DNA from: Raphanus sativus
Taxonomy: Eukaryota; Streptophyta; Magnoliopsida; Brassicales; Brassicaceae
Direction: 5' to 3'
NCBI RefSeq assembly: GCF_000801105.2
Contig: NC_079516.1
Location: forward strand, 49,087,265 to 49,151,264
Length of the DNA stretch: 64,000 nt
Shown here piece after piece: positions 36,336-49,727 of the stretch. Made by a program: the position numbers and the translations under genes. How positions within the stretch are numbered: position 1 is the first letter of the stretch; every line of letters begins with the position of its first letter. Below the pieces are notes generated by a model. It did not search any database and was not told the origin of the DNA. It saw only the letters and a list, made by a program, of their open reading frames with translations.

Positions 36336-36415
36336 AGCCCAAGAAGTTAAGATTCAGCCCAAAACGTATATCAAAACCCAAACCCTAAACGAAAGGGCTC
36401 ACTCAGAAACCCTAA
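36336..36415 (+). promoter_or_regulatory. Site II and telo-box cluster of the RPS14 promoter
   Basis: Two AGCCCAA (reverse TTGGGCT) sites at 36336-36342 and 36356-36362 and two AAACCCTAA telo-boxes at 36380-36388 and 36407-36415. This combination is common in promoters of plant ribosomal protein genes and drives expression in dividing cells. Confidence 0.75.
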
Positions 36416-36519
36416 TTATAAAAATCAATTTCTTTTTCATCCTTGCATCCTCTTCTTCCTCTACCCAAGCCGGAAACTACACAAGGAAGAAGTGACCTTT
36501 GCTGTGATCGATCATAACA

Positions 36520-37520
<1,001 letters not shown>

Positions 37521-37678
37521 ACAATTGTGTTTCATTTTGTCAGAACAATGTTTGTTGAGTTTAGCTCGTGTTTTGCCATTTAAGCTCATTTGTTTCATTT
37601 TGTCAGAACAATGTTTCTTTTGAACTAGGTTCCAAGTTGAATGTTTTTTTGTTAAATTTGAACAACATTTATCTACTA

Positions 37679-37712
37679 CTAGTATTGACCCCATGCCATG
37701 CATGGGACTATT
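37679..37712 (-). mobile_element. Helitron-like 3' terminus (minus orientation)
   Basis: Plus strand: CTAG (37679-37682), then TATTGAC, then CCCATGC CATG CATGGG, a near-perfect palindrome at 37690-37706. On the minus strand this is a GC hairpin about 8 bases before CTAG followed by T, the Helitron 3' signature. The body would extend to the right. Its 5' end was not located. Confidence 0.5.
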
Positions 37713-37742
37713 TTTTTCTTAAAAAATAAAACCATTATTTTT

Positions 37743-37755
37743 TTTTTGGACAAAG
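37743..37755 (-). mobile_element. 13-bp poly(T) micro-insertion with 16-bp TSD
   Basis: TTTTTGGACAAAG lies between two perfect copies of TAAAACCATTATTTTT (37727-37742 and 37756-37771). The T run continues into the end of the left copy. Confidence 0.55.
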
Positions 37756-38091
37756 TAAAACCATTATTTTTAAAGTCAAATTTCTTCATAAAAAATGAAT
37801 CATATATAACTAAAATTTCATGTATAATTTTACTTTGATTTATCAAGGATATGTGTATACATATTCACACATAATTAATTAACCATAAACATATAAAGAT
37901 AAATTAGATTTGGTTTAGAATATTTACATTGATCTTAGTTAACTTGTTGAACATAAACATTACTTTGAAGTTTTTTTCTGTTTTACTTCTTGATGTCTTG
38001 GTCTTTCAATACTTTTATAATTTTTAATCTGCAATTTATGCTTCTTTAACTTGTTACTCTAGTAATTCATTCATTATCTCCATCTAAATAC

Positions 38092-38166
38092 AAACATTAA
38101 ACATGATTTTACAAATCCAATACAAACAATAAACATGATTTTACAAATCCAATGCAAACAGTAAAC
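38092..38166. repeat. Short tandem repeat, period 33-34 bp, about 2.2 copies
   Basis: AAACATGATTTTACAAATCC followed by AATACAAACAAT is repeated, with AATGCAAACAGT at the end of the second copy and a partial ACAAACATT unit before the first. Confidence 0.75.
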
Positions 38167-38208
38167 GTGGATGGACACATTTTGTACTCGTATTCTTTTG
38201 CTGTTTTT

Positions 38209-38220
38209 TTTTTTGAAACT
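38209..38220 (-). mobile_element. 12-bp poly(T) micro-insertion with 16-bp TSD
   Basis: TTTTTTGAAACT lies between two copies of TTCTTTTGCTGTTTTT (38193-38208 and 38221-38236). Confidence 0.5.
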
Positions 38221-38643
38221 TTCTTTTGCTGTTTTTCCTATAGGGTTTTATAGTTTTCATTCTTCTGTAAATGTTAATTTTTTGATAAACACTAAATTTT
38301 TTAAAAAGATAAACTTAGTGGATGTGTATTTACCTTTTATCCAAAGCTTTTCTCGTGATTCCACCACATTTGCTTTCTATTTTTCTTTTTCTTGTTCAAG
38401 TCTCTTTGTTCTGATAGAATCTCCAAATCCCTTCGTTCACAAACTTTTTAATGATGAAGCTATCTAATGCTTCGATAAAAAAAAGGAAACATGGATTGAT
38501 GACATCTTGCTGACGGTGGTGCGGTCCAGGGCAGTTGGTTACCATTCAAAGCAACGAAGTGGAAAGAAGTTGATCTTTACAGGTTTCTTAGCTTCACTAA
38601 TTATGTTTTGTTTGCAAATGGATGTCTCAATGTCCAAAATTTA

Positions 38644-38689
38644 GTGGGCTCACAGGGCCCATAAAAACCCTAGAAATGGAGTATAAATA
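38644..38689 (+). promoter_or_regulatory. Core promoter of UBQ-RPL40
   Basis: A TGGGCT site (38645-38650), GGGCCC (38656-38661), a telo-box-like AAAACCCTAG (38664-38673) and a TATA box TATAAATA (38682-38689) lie within 105 bp of the start codon. The combination fits a translation-linked housekeeping gene. Confidence 0.75.
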
Positions 38690-38711
38690 GTTTCTTCTTT
38701 GCAAAACCTAA

Positions 38712-39617
<906 letters not shown>

Positions 39618-40321
39618 TCTGTTTTCTTCACAACAAACTTATTTATCTATGTTTTTTTTTTCCTTGAAAGACATCTCAAGTGTTTTGACACAAACTTTGT
39701 TTCAGTGAATTTTAATCATAAAAGATTGTTGTTTAGTAAATCTTTTTATCTTTGGCTTTTTTTTCTTTTTACAAATTCCATCCTTCTATAGTCTTATCCA
39801 GTTTGCTAATAGTTGTGTTAGTTCTTATATCAATTTTATTTCCATGTAGTTTTAGTTAAGCTACCATGAGCAAAAGCTTTAAATACAAACTACTAAACAT
39901 ATTGTTTGTTAGGATTTATGATTTGCATTCCAATATCACCGCCCCACATACACATACTTAAGAGAACAATGAGAATAGAACCGGTCCCCAAACAAAACTG
40001 GATCCAATTTCTTCCAAAAGAAAAATAGATGACAAACCACTGCAACAAGATTATCACCAAATCTCTGAGATCTTAAGACTGTTGTAAGAAATTCCACTAC
40101 TGAAATAATAATGAGAAAGCATACATTGAGAAGTTGAATCCCACAAGAGATTTGTTTTCACGACTTAAAACTTAAAAAAAAATGAAGTATAAGATCCTGC
40201 AAGATCTTCATTGATTTGATCGCATACTTTCACAATGTGCACAAAGATAATATAGTTATACAGACACATACACTACTTTCAAAAAACCAAATTGAGCATA
40301 AAACGGAACAGAGGTGGTTCC
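39618..40321. other. Short spacer between UBQ-RPL40 and kinesin-5 (convergent ends)
   Basis: Holds the 3' untranslated regions of two converging genes. Nothing else seen. In Arabidopsis, as I recall, other genes including a cell-wall invertase sit in this interval; none is present here. Confidence 0.6.
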
Positions 40322-43300
40322 CTAGTTGACTTGTGAGAGAGGCGACCGTGTTAGCTGTTGCGGTTTTGTCTCTTTCGCCGCAAAGGATTCATAAGAGTTG
40401 TTTTCGCGGAACGCTTCAACCAATGACTCCACTGGCTTTGCTCGAAGTGATTCAATAGTGGCTTTGGTTGGGACCTCCGGTTCACTCTTAGACGGAGTTG
40501 TCCCTGTGGGTTCATACTCCTGTGCGGTTCACCAAATGAGAGTTTGTGAATAAGAAGAATCTTCTAAAAGTGAAGACAAATAAGGGTTTAGAGAAACAAC
40601 TTACCATGTATCTTTGTTGAAAAGTTTCTTGAGCTTTATCCTCAATGCATCTGGCTTTGCAGCAATGATCCTGTTGGAAACTTTGAAGAGCTTTTTCATG
40701 TGTCTTGACATTGTCCAATATTTGTGATACAGACGCTTTCTCATCCTCCGACATGCCTGAAAGATCACAAGGATATCGTTTTAGACTCTTGTCTTTTTAA
40801 CCATAGGAACCATTCATGGGGACGAAAGAGAACTCACGATCAATGTGCTGGATTATCTCATCGCTGTTCGTGGTTACATCTTTCTCAGCCGCAGTCCTTG
40901 CAGAATCTACTTCGGTGTCGTGCTGCTCGTTATCATCACAAGCAGACTTAACAAGTGACGAGACATCTGCAACTTGCTTACTGTTCATCTCCTTTAAAGA
41001 TTCGTGAGTCGTCTTGCAGTGTTTAAAAGCTGATTCCGCATGACTCACACTGACGGATAGAAGGATTGAAAAAATTGTTAAAATACAGTAACTGAAAGAT
41101 TTGTAACTCAAAAGGAATTGCGAAAACCATAGCAATGATCTTACGATTGCTGAAGCAGTAACTCCATTCGACAATGTTTTGCAGCCGAGAAATCAGCACC
41201 TTCTTTGGCGTCATTCTCAGCTTGCATAGAAAACGTCTCCCATTTTCTTTTTGCGTCTTTAGCCAGATTATTTACGGCTGAGACGTGTTCATCCAAGAAA
41301 GTTTTGTTGGAAGAGACGGCGTGTTTGAAGTTATGGAGTCTTGAATCCACCTGCCAGGAAACAAATATAATACAGTTTTTAAGTATAACGAAGTGGAAGA
41401 CAAAGAGACAAATGGAATAAGAAGCAACGAACCAGTTCGTGTTGGCGACGAACGTGACTTGAGACTAGGCTAGTTAGATCCGCTATAAGTTTCTCTGTAT
41501 CAGATTTGGACTGAGCCTGCACAACACATGACAGTTATAGATGAGCTCAAGCAAACATGTTTAGCACGAAACTTGAATAGATGTAGTAATATAACAACCT
41601 CGTAAGTATTCTGGAAATCGATGATGCTGTTTATTTGGCTATCATTTGCCTCTGCCGCACGATTCTCAGCATTTTTAGACTCTTGCATAAGCTTCTGAAA
41701 GAAGGTACTTGTGTATTCAGACATCTCCTGCGTTTGCTCCATCGTTGTGTGGAACTTCTGCGTATTAGGAAAACAATCCAGCTTACAGCTTTTGTAATTT
41801 CCAAGGCCAAAGTTTTAAGCTAACAAAATGTTGTTGTATCTCAGAGCACTAACCTGTCTCAGTTCCCTCGCAAAGAGAGCCATTTCTCCTTGGTGGGACG
41901 TAAGAGCATTCTGAAGTTCATCAAATAATGAAGATGTTGTCTCGCTTCCTGAAGAAAGAAACTGAAATCCACAAGACAACTACATTTAGAACAAACCAAT
42001 AGTCACTCGAAGAAAAGGAGAGAAATTAGCAAAGGCATACCTCATCAATGGAACATGCACTTGAAGTCGTCAATGCTGAAACTTCCTCTAGACAAGCATT
42101 CGAGTTTGCCTTGTGCAAGCGGACTACATTCTGCACTGCCTCCAAGTGAGAACTATACAACTCCCTAGAAGCTCGAACCTTCTTTTTCATTTCGAGAATG
42201 GCCTGGGAAAACAAATTTGCAAATAATGTTACAAAGGTAGATAATTAATACAAGATTGTTAGAAAACCAAAGAATAACACAGTTGTACCTTGTTGTGTGC
42301 CTCTAAACGAGATTGGGACAGTTTGTTAACACCCTGAAGGTGTGCGTTTTGCTTGGATAGACATGAAGCAACCATATTGAACAGATTCGAAATTTGTTCT
42401 GAAAGTTCTGCTTGAAAAGTGTCGACCACGTTTCTGTTATCCGCACTGAGCTTGTCCCCTCTTCCTGCACAGCACCAAATCGATCATATACTAATAATAT
42501 TGCTGATGAAAAGACAGCCACAGTAGCTAAACTTAAAACACATACCAATCTTTTGGTGTAATGAAGCATTTTCTTTAGTAGCTTTCTCCAAGTTGGATTG
42601 TAAAGTACAAGCTTGTTGAACCAATATATTTTCTGGCAATATGCGGAAGAATGTTAGGAAAAAAATTTCAAGCACTTCATTAGAGTAATGATTTAGAAAA
42701 TACCAGATTTTTTCTGCTCTAAAATGATGAAGTCTTTCTCCTTCATGGCATATTGAGATTTCTTCAATTCCTCGTTTTTGGAAGCAAGCATTTTGCTCGT
42801 TTGGTTCAAGTTTTTCTAGATATCACAATCGAAGTGTCAGAGCATCCGGAGATATTTATAAGCAGATATGCCCATCAAAAAGGAAGAACTAATACCTCGG
42901 TGTTATCAAGTCTGTTAGTCAGATCAGAGCACTCCCGCACTTGACCAGTGTACTTGTCTTGCAATTCCTCAAGTTTCTGGTCAGAAAAACATGAAAACAA
43001 TCAACTTTCAAATGTCATTCCGTAAGCAGCAACTATGGTTTGGTCTATTAAGTAATAAGAAACAAACCTTTTGATAATTCTCTATCTGACCACCCATCTG
43101 CTCAATCTGTTCAGCCATTGCCTACAAAAAGAGCAAAAAGAATTATATTAGTAGACGAGTACGGAGGTGATGAGGTAAGCATTTCCTTTTGTGTCAAATG
43201 AACATTGTGTTCCTTCATTCTATGAGAAGTTTGGGGAACAATTGAACTCAGAAAATCAATACCTTTCTTTCACTCTCCTCTTGATAGTATCTCTCTTTTG

Positions 43301-45359
43301 GCATATAAACACCATTTTTCTCACGGGAAGCATAGACCTCTATAAAGATAAACAAAGAAAAACATGAGTAATAGACAAGCAGAGGAGCCAGAGCAGAAGA
43401 CTTTGTGGCGAATAAGAGAGAATGTGTCTTACCCGCCTTTAGTCGTTCTATTTCACCATAAAGGTCCTTTATCAAAGTAGATTTCATCATTTTCTGGTTA
43501 ACCTGTCAAAGAGAAATATACAAGAGTACGAACATGAGTTATGGTTTTTCAGTAGCTGGCCTAGTGGAAACAAGAAAATAAAATTGATGAATGAAAAACT
43601 TATAACAAAGACAATACCTCTGGTTTGTTCCTAATATGCTTTGCCCTGTGTGCATAATCTAGAGTACTTAAGGTTTCCTCGAGACAGTGAACAGCAGGTG
43701 AAACTGTCGCTATGATACATGTCTTCGTTCTCCCACCAAGAGAATCACGTAGTAAGCGGGTGAGCTTGCTATCCCTAAAATTCAATGCAAGATAATTAAT
43801 TATAGGATTTAGCGTAGCTTGAAACACTGCTACATGATCAGTAACATAAAGAAAACCCCCAGAAAACGAGTTTAAACCTGTAAGGAATGTGTCCAAGATG
43901 TTCAACCAAAGCACTGATAACTCTCCCTAATGTAAGAAGACTTTTGTTTATTTCACCAGCTTCTCGAGCGCGGCCCTAGATAGAGAAAGGCTTTTCAGTT
44001 CTGATATATTAGCAGCCAGGAATCTAGAAACTGAAAGGAGAACGTTCCAACTCAATCGAACAGTAAGATGTTACTTACATCCCTAGCACCGGAACGTGAT
44101 ATATTTTCTGATCCTGCCAAGTCTACCAAGTTGAGCTTGCCACACTTGATTAACTCTTCACCTTCTGGAGTAGCTTCTTTGATATGTATCGTTATTGAGA
44201 AGAGAGAATGTGACCGACTGAAAGCAAGAATTCCGTTATGTAGGAGAGACCTTGACATCAAAACTACAACGAACACAAACATCAAAGACCTTACCTTGAT
44301 TGTTTATTCAAGAATGTTTCTGCAGTTCGCCGTTTAGAGGAACCTCTCTCGAGCAAAGTGAAGATTTCACTGGCACTCGTCACGATTTCCTCTTCCAACC
44401 CTCTAACAAGAACACCACCTTTGCCATCCTCCATGAGAGGTAAGGGTTTCTTTTGTTTATCCTCGGAAACAACTCTAGATATATCTTCAGGGGCAAGTAA
44501 ATCGGTAATCTCTTCATTGTAGAGTTCCAAAAACGTGACTTTAACACTGTACTCAGCTTGCTGGCCCTCAAGAGTATCGAAGATTTGCTTCACAGCTCTA
44601 GGGATAACACCTGCTTCTGCTGGAAGCCCTCCACTAGGCCCGCCCTGTGCCAATTAAAATGGATTTAAACAGCTAAGATTAGGAAAATATTACCAGCAAA
44701 ACCTATAAAGCAAACACATACCTTGGACCTTCTACATTCTCCTTCCATTGTATATGTCTTCCCTGTACCAGTCTGACCATACGCAAAAATAGTACAATTA
44801 AAACCTTCAAGCACTTCATTCACGATGGGAACAACAGCCTGGTCATACAAATCCTTCTGCTGTGCCGATGGTCCAAACACCTGCGCTCAACACATAAAAC
44901 ACACACACATTCAGCATGTGGATAGATTACTCACTAAAGTCCACCAACCTTCACATAACTAACGTAGTTCTACTTCACAAAAGCAAACAGGCTGAACAAA
45001 TGAACATCACACACAGTAAGTTGTGAGATGATCCAAGCATACACTTTTGACTTAGCTACACACACTCAAACAAACTTCACTTGCTTGGCTTTGGTACCTT
45101 ATCGAAAGTGAAAACCCTATCAATATGCTTCCCGGCGATGTTCTGAGAGACAGCAACTTCTCTCTGCAAATCATTACAAGTGAGAACCTGAGGAGCATTA
45201 TTCCTCAGCTCATCCTCGCTAAACGGCCTGTCAAATCAATCAAAAGTGCGATTAGGCCCAAAAATCCTAACCCTGAAATCAATTCCGAGAAATTGAATAC
45301 CTGCACCGGAGAAGAACTTGAACGTTAACGCCTTTCTCTTTGTCGTGACGGCCGGACAT
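40322..45359 (-). CDS. KIN5: Kinesin-5 (BimC/Eg5-type) spindle motor
   Basis: Plus-end-directed tetrameric motor that slides antiparallel microtubules in spindle and phragmoplast. I assembled 22 exons (45301-45359, 45098-45227, 44722-44880, 44295-44644, 44079-44217, 43878-43975, 43618-43774, 43433-43502, 43263-43339, 43068-43121, 42896-42976, 42704-42815, 42546-42632, 42289-42464, 42041-42202, 41854-41961, 41599-41757, 41433-41516, 41145-41350, 40838-41049, 40605-40756, 40322-40519). They sum to 3030 nt, or 1009 residues, with all phases matching. The N-terminal motor domain has the P-loop GQTGTGKT (98-105), switch I SSRSH (232-236) and switch II DLAGSE (265-270), and the neck begins near NKPEVNQK. 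A long helical stalk follows. The tail has [10 protein letters not shown], a BimC-box-like region. Intact. The exact paralogue (four to five KIN5 genes exist in Arabidopsis) is inferred from position only. Confidence 0.95.
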
Positions 45360-45490
45360 TTTTACGCGGCGGGCGGACGGTGAATCCAGAGAGACTGATT
45401 TTAAATCTGGTACGAATCCGGGAAGATCTCTCTTTTCTTTGCTTCTGTCTCTTCCTCTTCTCGCCGGCGACGGGATCTTAGTAGAGAGAG

Positions 45491-45516
45491 AGTGTGTGTG
45501 TGTGTGTGTGTGTGTT
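45491..45516. repeat. (GT)n microsatellite in kinesin-5 leader
   Basis: A run of about 12 GT units preceded by a short GA run (45485-45491), within 160 bp upstream of the minus-strand kinesin start, so likely in its 5' untranslated region or promoter. Confidence 0.85.
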
Positions 45517-45747
45517 AGTGGTGGATTTGAGATTTGAATTATTTGAAGACGCGCTCCTCTTTTTGAATTTTTATTAAACGTTTCTTCATACTATCAAACA
45601 TTACCACATTGCCCTTTCCTCTTCTACAGGCCGACGATGTCGTAGCCCTCCCAAAATTGAGGTCCACGAATTATTAATCTGCCCATTTAAGGCCCAAATG
45701 ACTATTATATGGGAGTTCAGTGTTACTTTTGAGTAGACATTTATGTT

Positions 45748-45764
45748 TTTCTTTTTTTGTAACT
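45748..45764 (-). mobile_element. 17-bp poly(T) micro-insertion with 17-bp TSD
   Basis: TTTCTTTTTTTGTAACT lies between GAGTAGACATTTATGTT (45731-45747) and GAGTAGACATTTACGTT (45765-45781), one mismatch. Confidence 0.6.
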
Positions 45765-46299
45765 GAGTAGACATTTACGTTACTATAAGAAGAAATAAAG
45801 ATGTGGCCTGTGATGTTTGCTTGCTATCTTAAGAACAATTGCAAAAAAGAAAGTGATATATATAGATTAATTGATTTGTTAGGGAGGTCGATTTGTTCTT
45901 TTTTGATAGGCCACATAGCATGGAAATAATGGTGTAATTTTGCTTTTTCAGTCAGTTCTTTGTCAATGTTGTCAACGTATCAAGTTAATGTAAACGTTTA
46001 TATACGAAAGAAACAAATTAAGGTGCCATGTGGGAGGAATTCTTCTATACCATGATTCAAAATCTATTTTTTTTTTGCAAATTACTAGTTTATGCTTATT
46101 TAATGAAGACAGTGTTAAAGAAAGATCATCTACAGCCATCAGATATTTTTTTATCATGTGATGTAAATTGTAATCATTCATTATAAAATGGTTGATGTAA
46201 TAATTTTCAGAAATTAAAAAAATAGTAAACTAGTGTGAAAAATATATATTCCCATCAAACATATATATAACCAAGATAACTTTTGTTGTTATGATATAA

Positions 46300-46498
46300 G
46301 AGCATTCTTGATTGGGAGTTCTCCACTTAAAATTCTAATATACATATATGTATATGTATATAAATAATAATATTTAACTGTAGGTATTTAAAAGTTACAG
46401 AAAATTCACCCTACAATTAAATACTATTATTTATATGTATATACACATATATGTATTTTAAAAATTTCAAGGGACGAATTCTCCCATTGAACATACTC
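46300..46498. mobile_element. Tourist-like MITE, 199 bp, strongly palindromic
   Basis: Termini GAGCATTCTTGATTGGG and CCCATTGAACATACTC are largely complementary. Flanks are TAA (46297-46299 and 46499-46501). The two halves, with ATACATATATGTATATG and its complement and AATAATATTTAA against TTAAATACTATTATT, can fold into one long hairpin. No coding potential. Confidence 0.7.
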
Positions 46499-47129
46499 TA
46501 AGATCACAAGAGCATCATTATTAGTTAAACTAACATGAATCTCTCAAAATTAAATTTCACTATTTACAAGAGAAAATATGTTTTACAAGATCAATCTTTT
46601 ATATATTTAATTATTATGTGGTAAGTGTAGAGACAGTTTCTCTTTATATTTTTGTATTTTAAAAAGTTTTAAAAGGTTTGGTGAGAAACCACTAGTGTGA
46701 TGCTTTAAAAGAGGAATGCGATTGCTCTCTCTCATTACCCTCTCAATGTCACAGATTCGCAGTCTCAGTCTGCCGATGTTTTTAGACAAATTTCTAACTC
46801 AACTCACCAACATTTCTTCCCACAAACATCCCAACATGTTCTGACCAAACTTTCTAAAAGAAACCAAACACATTAATCCAATTATGTATTGATATTTTAA
46901 TACAATTATTTCCATGAGAAAAAAGAAGAAGAAAAATTCCACACCACGCAGCAAAGGGGTGATGGATTAATGTAACACAAACTTCACCACAATCAGTCCT
47001 ACAAACGATTATATATTTTCCTAAGAAGACCTAAGCAATAATCTATTTTTTTTATCAAAACGAAAACAAAATGATGATCGACAAGAACGTTGAGCGACGT
47101 CTTGGAAATGTTCTTTTGACTAATTAAAA

Positions 47130-47522
47130 TCAAAGAAACTCCTCCACAAAATCGCCGAAGTCGAAGTTGCCATGACAAGACTCGATGGCGTTAACGACTT
47201 CTTGGAAGACGGAAAGGCTACAAGGGACAACCAACATAACCTTCTGCTGGAGACAGTGTAACTCGTCGTGTGACTTGTCGAGAAGCATTCTGAAGAGAGG
47301 ATGCTTCAAATAGCTCGTCGGCACCACTCGCCTCACGCGCTCTTCCCCTACGTAAACCGCAAACATTCCCGTAGGCGTCTTTGTTGCCGCCGGAGACGTG
47401 TCCTCCGCCTCACCAATCAGAAGAGACATGCTCTGAGTTGACTCGGAGCCGCCTTCTCTCGTGTTAATGCTCTTAATTTTCTTGGCTAGATTCTTGAAAG
47501 AAGCTATTCTCTTTCCCAGCAT
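47130..47522 (-). CDS. SAUR family protein (small auxin up RNA)
   Basis: Intronless gene for 130 residues, typical of this family. SAURs promote acid growth by inhibiting PP2C.D phosphatases that switch off plasma-membrane proton pumps. The conserved SAUR core runs from GMFAVYVGEERVRRVVP through SYLKHPLFRMLLDKSHDE (about residues 52-88) to VPCSLSVFQEVVNAIE. The basic N-terminus (MLGKRIASFKNLAKKIK) is followed by a variable serine-rich stretch. Position next to kinesin-5 fits a SAUR at the syntenic Arabidopsis locus (I recall At2g36210), but SAUR numbering cannot be settled from sequence alone. Intact. Confidence 0.92.
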   Translation of the reverse strand: MLGKRIASFKNLAKKIKSINTREGGSESTQSMSLLIGEAEDTSPAATKTPTGMFAVYVGEERVRRVVPTSYLKHPLFRMLLDKSHDELHCLQQKVMLVVPCSLSVFQEVVNAIESCHGNFDFGDFVEEFL

Positions 47523-49615
47523 TTTTATATATGTTTTTACATATATATATTTTGTCCACCGGGAAGCTCTTAATTAAGATATATGTAGAAGAGTTAGATT
47601 GTGAAGATGAAGAAACTAGAAGAAGAAGATGGTTGGTGATTATATATCAAGATTAGATAAATCATATATATAAGAATATAGTAAAATGAGAACTGGCGAT
47701 CGCTATTGACTTTTATCTTATTTTTATGTATTTTGTCTGTGTTGACTTCTAATAGTGGGGTGCATTTCTTGGCGGAGAGAGTTGCATTTTAAATATTATG
47801 ATAATAAAAATGACATATATCTCGTCGCAAATCATGGTTACGTGATTCATGTCTTTGGAGTCTGTAAATGAATAAATATGGCATCACTTATTATTTATAT
47901 ACCTAGTTCATCACGCCAGCGATAGGTTATCACGGATGTGTATTCGTACATGCGGTCTGTGGCATTTAAGTTAATATATAAAACGTCATGCTTGATTCAG
48001 GATTCTTTATATGTGGCCCTTTATTCAACGAGATCATTGCTTGAATCACATAATAACCAATATTTACTAATTAACTTATCGGATATAAACACAACTCTAA
48101 GACGAATATTAAGTAGTTTTTAGTGATGTTTAAAGTTTAATATTTGTAAATGATGTTTCTTATATATATGCATGTGCATCTAACCATGTACATATAGTAT
48201 TTGGTAGTAGGTAAAATGTCATAAATAATGTCGTACTGTAGTATATTGAGATTTATATATTTTAGTGATATATAATAATGTCAGCTAGAGTTATCTAATA
48301 GCTTGTTGACATATGTATATGCATGAATTGTTGGCTAACGTGTAAATATCTTATAAATAAATAGGAAATCACTCAAATTTCTGAAGTGGTTAGTTTGAGT
48401 GGTTGTATATAACGGAAATTATTTCATAATTATCAAACTCCTATTAAAATAGTATTTAGTTTATATATCGGAAGTGTATTGATATTTAAAATACGAAATT
48501 GTGATTTGTAGGGATTGTATATATGTAGAAAATAATGTGTTAAAATAAAAATTATGATTTGTAGGTTGTATAAATGTAAGAAATAATTATGTTATCAAGA
48601 CGGCTCTTTATGCCGGCTGCTCCTATACAACGAGCGCCTATAACGACTTCTAGTTTCTACATTATTAGCTGTGTTTAAACTATTAGCACGTTAGTTGTAA
48701 TTATTTATAATCACAGTTCAATGTATATCCTGCTCACCATTGTGTTCTAGTCAGCATGAAGAAGAAAACAAAATTGATCAAATTTTGTATCCAATGTTTA
48801 AAATAGATAATTTCATCGTTTTATAACATCTTATTTTTTTTATTGGCCAGTTAATGATTGGATTGAAAATGTTGTACACCAACCTACTAGCATAGGTTCA
48901 GATCACTTCAGAACATAAAGTACGTGAAAAAATAATTTTAGAGATATCGTTTGATTTGTAGTAAAATTATTGACTTATATAAAGTATCTACTGTATCATA
49001 TAACCTATTACAATCATAAGTATCTGTATTGTTATCGTTTTATTGATAATGAAATAGTAAATAAAAAGAAATAGTAAAGAAAATTGACACATCTACTGGT
49101 TTCTTTCACTGTAAATCAAAAAGATCTAAGCTTTTAGTTGAATTATAAATTGAATTCTAAATTTTCATAAGCAAGCAGCTAGAAGGAGACTTCTTTCTTA
49201 TTTATCGCTTATTTTTAGCAACCCCCAACAAATTTGGTGCCTAAACAAAGTTTATTGCAACATGCCAATACAAAACTCGGTAGCATAAGCTATACGATGA
49301 TCTTCTAAAGCCACTTTTTTATGTAACTTTCTTTTAAAAGCTACTTAGCTACGTGTTTGTAAATCGTAACTACTTTGGTTTATCTAACGTACATATTATC
49401 TGTAAATAACATGGAACCAAACATATATATGTTCTTTTGTTCGCTTTTACTTGCTAAGCATATGTCTGCGTTCACGACAATTTCAAAAGATGGTTGATAG
49501 AAATAGTAAAACTTTTGATTTCTATAAGCCGAAAAAACGATTTATTTACCACGTACACTCAAAAAAGAAAACAAAAGGCAAGGCTTTAACTGTGTAGAAA
49601 ACATATGCTACTGCA

Positions 49616-49659
49616 GTAGTATTTATATTAATTAGCCGTAGTATTTATATTAATTAGCC
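49616..49659. repeat. Exact 22-bp tandem duplication
   Basis: GTAGTATTTATATTAATTAG plus CC occurs twice head to tail with no intervening base. No poly(A) is involved, so this is a simple duplication, unlike the micro-insertions. Confidence 0.9.
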
Positions 49660-49682
49660 TACTATGATAACTATAACTTTTT

Positions 49683-49727
49683 ATGTACCATTATTGATCC
49701 GGGTTTAACTTTTATTTAGCAAAAAAA
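49683..49727 (+). mobile_element. 45-bp poly(A) insertion with 14-bp TSD
   Basis: ATGTACCATTATTGATCCGG, then GTTTAACTTTTATTTAGC and a run of A, lies between two perfect copies of AACTATAACTTTTT (49669-49682 and 49728-49741). The A run abuts the right copy. This is the longest member of the micro-insertion class and could be used to identify its parent element. Confidence 0.65.

Larger units (their letters stand above)
37521..38640. other. Spacer between RPS14 and UBQ-RPL40
   Basis: No gene. It contains the RPS14 3' end, a Helitron-like terminus at 37679, two micro-insertions (37743 and 38209) and a short tandem repeat at 38092-38166. Confidence 0.55.
45517..47129. other. Spacer between kinesin-5 and SAUR
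   Basis: No gene recognised. Holds a micro-insertion at 45748, a MITE at 46300-46498, and the SAUR 3' region. Confidence 0.55.
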
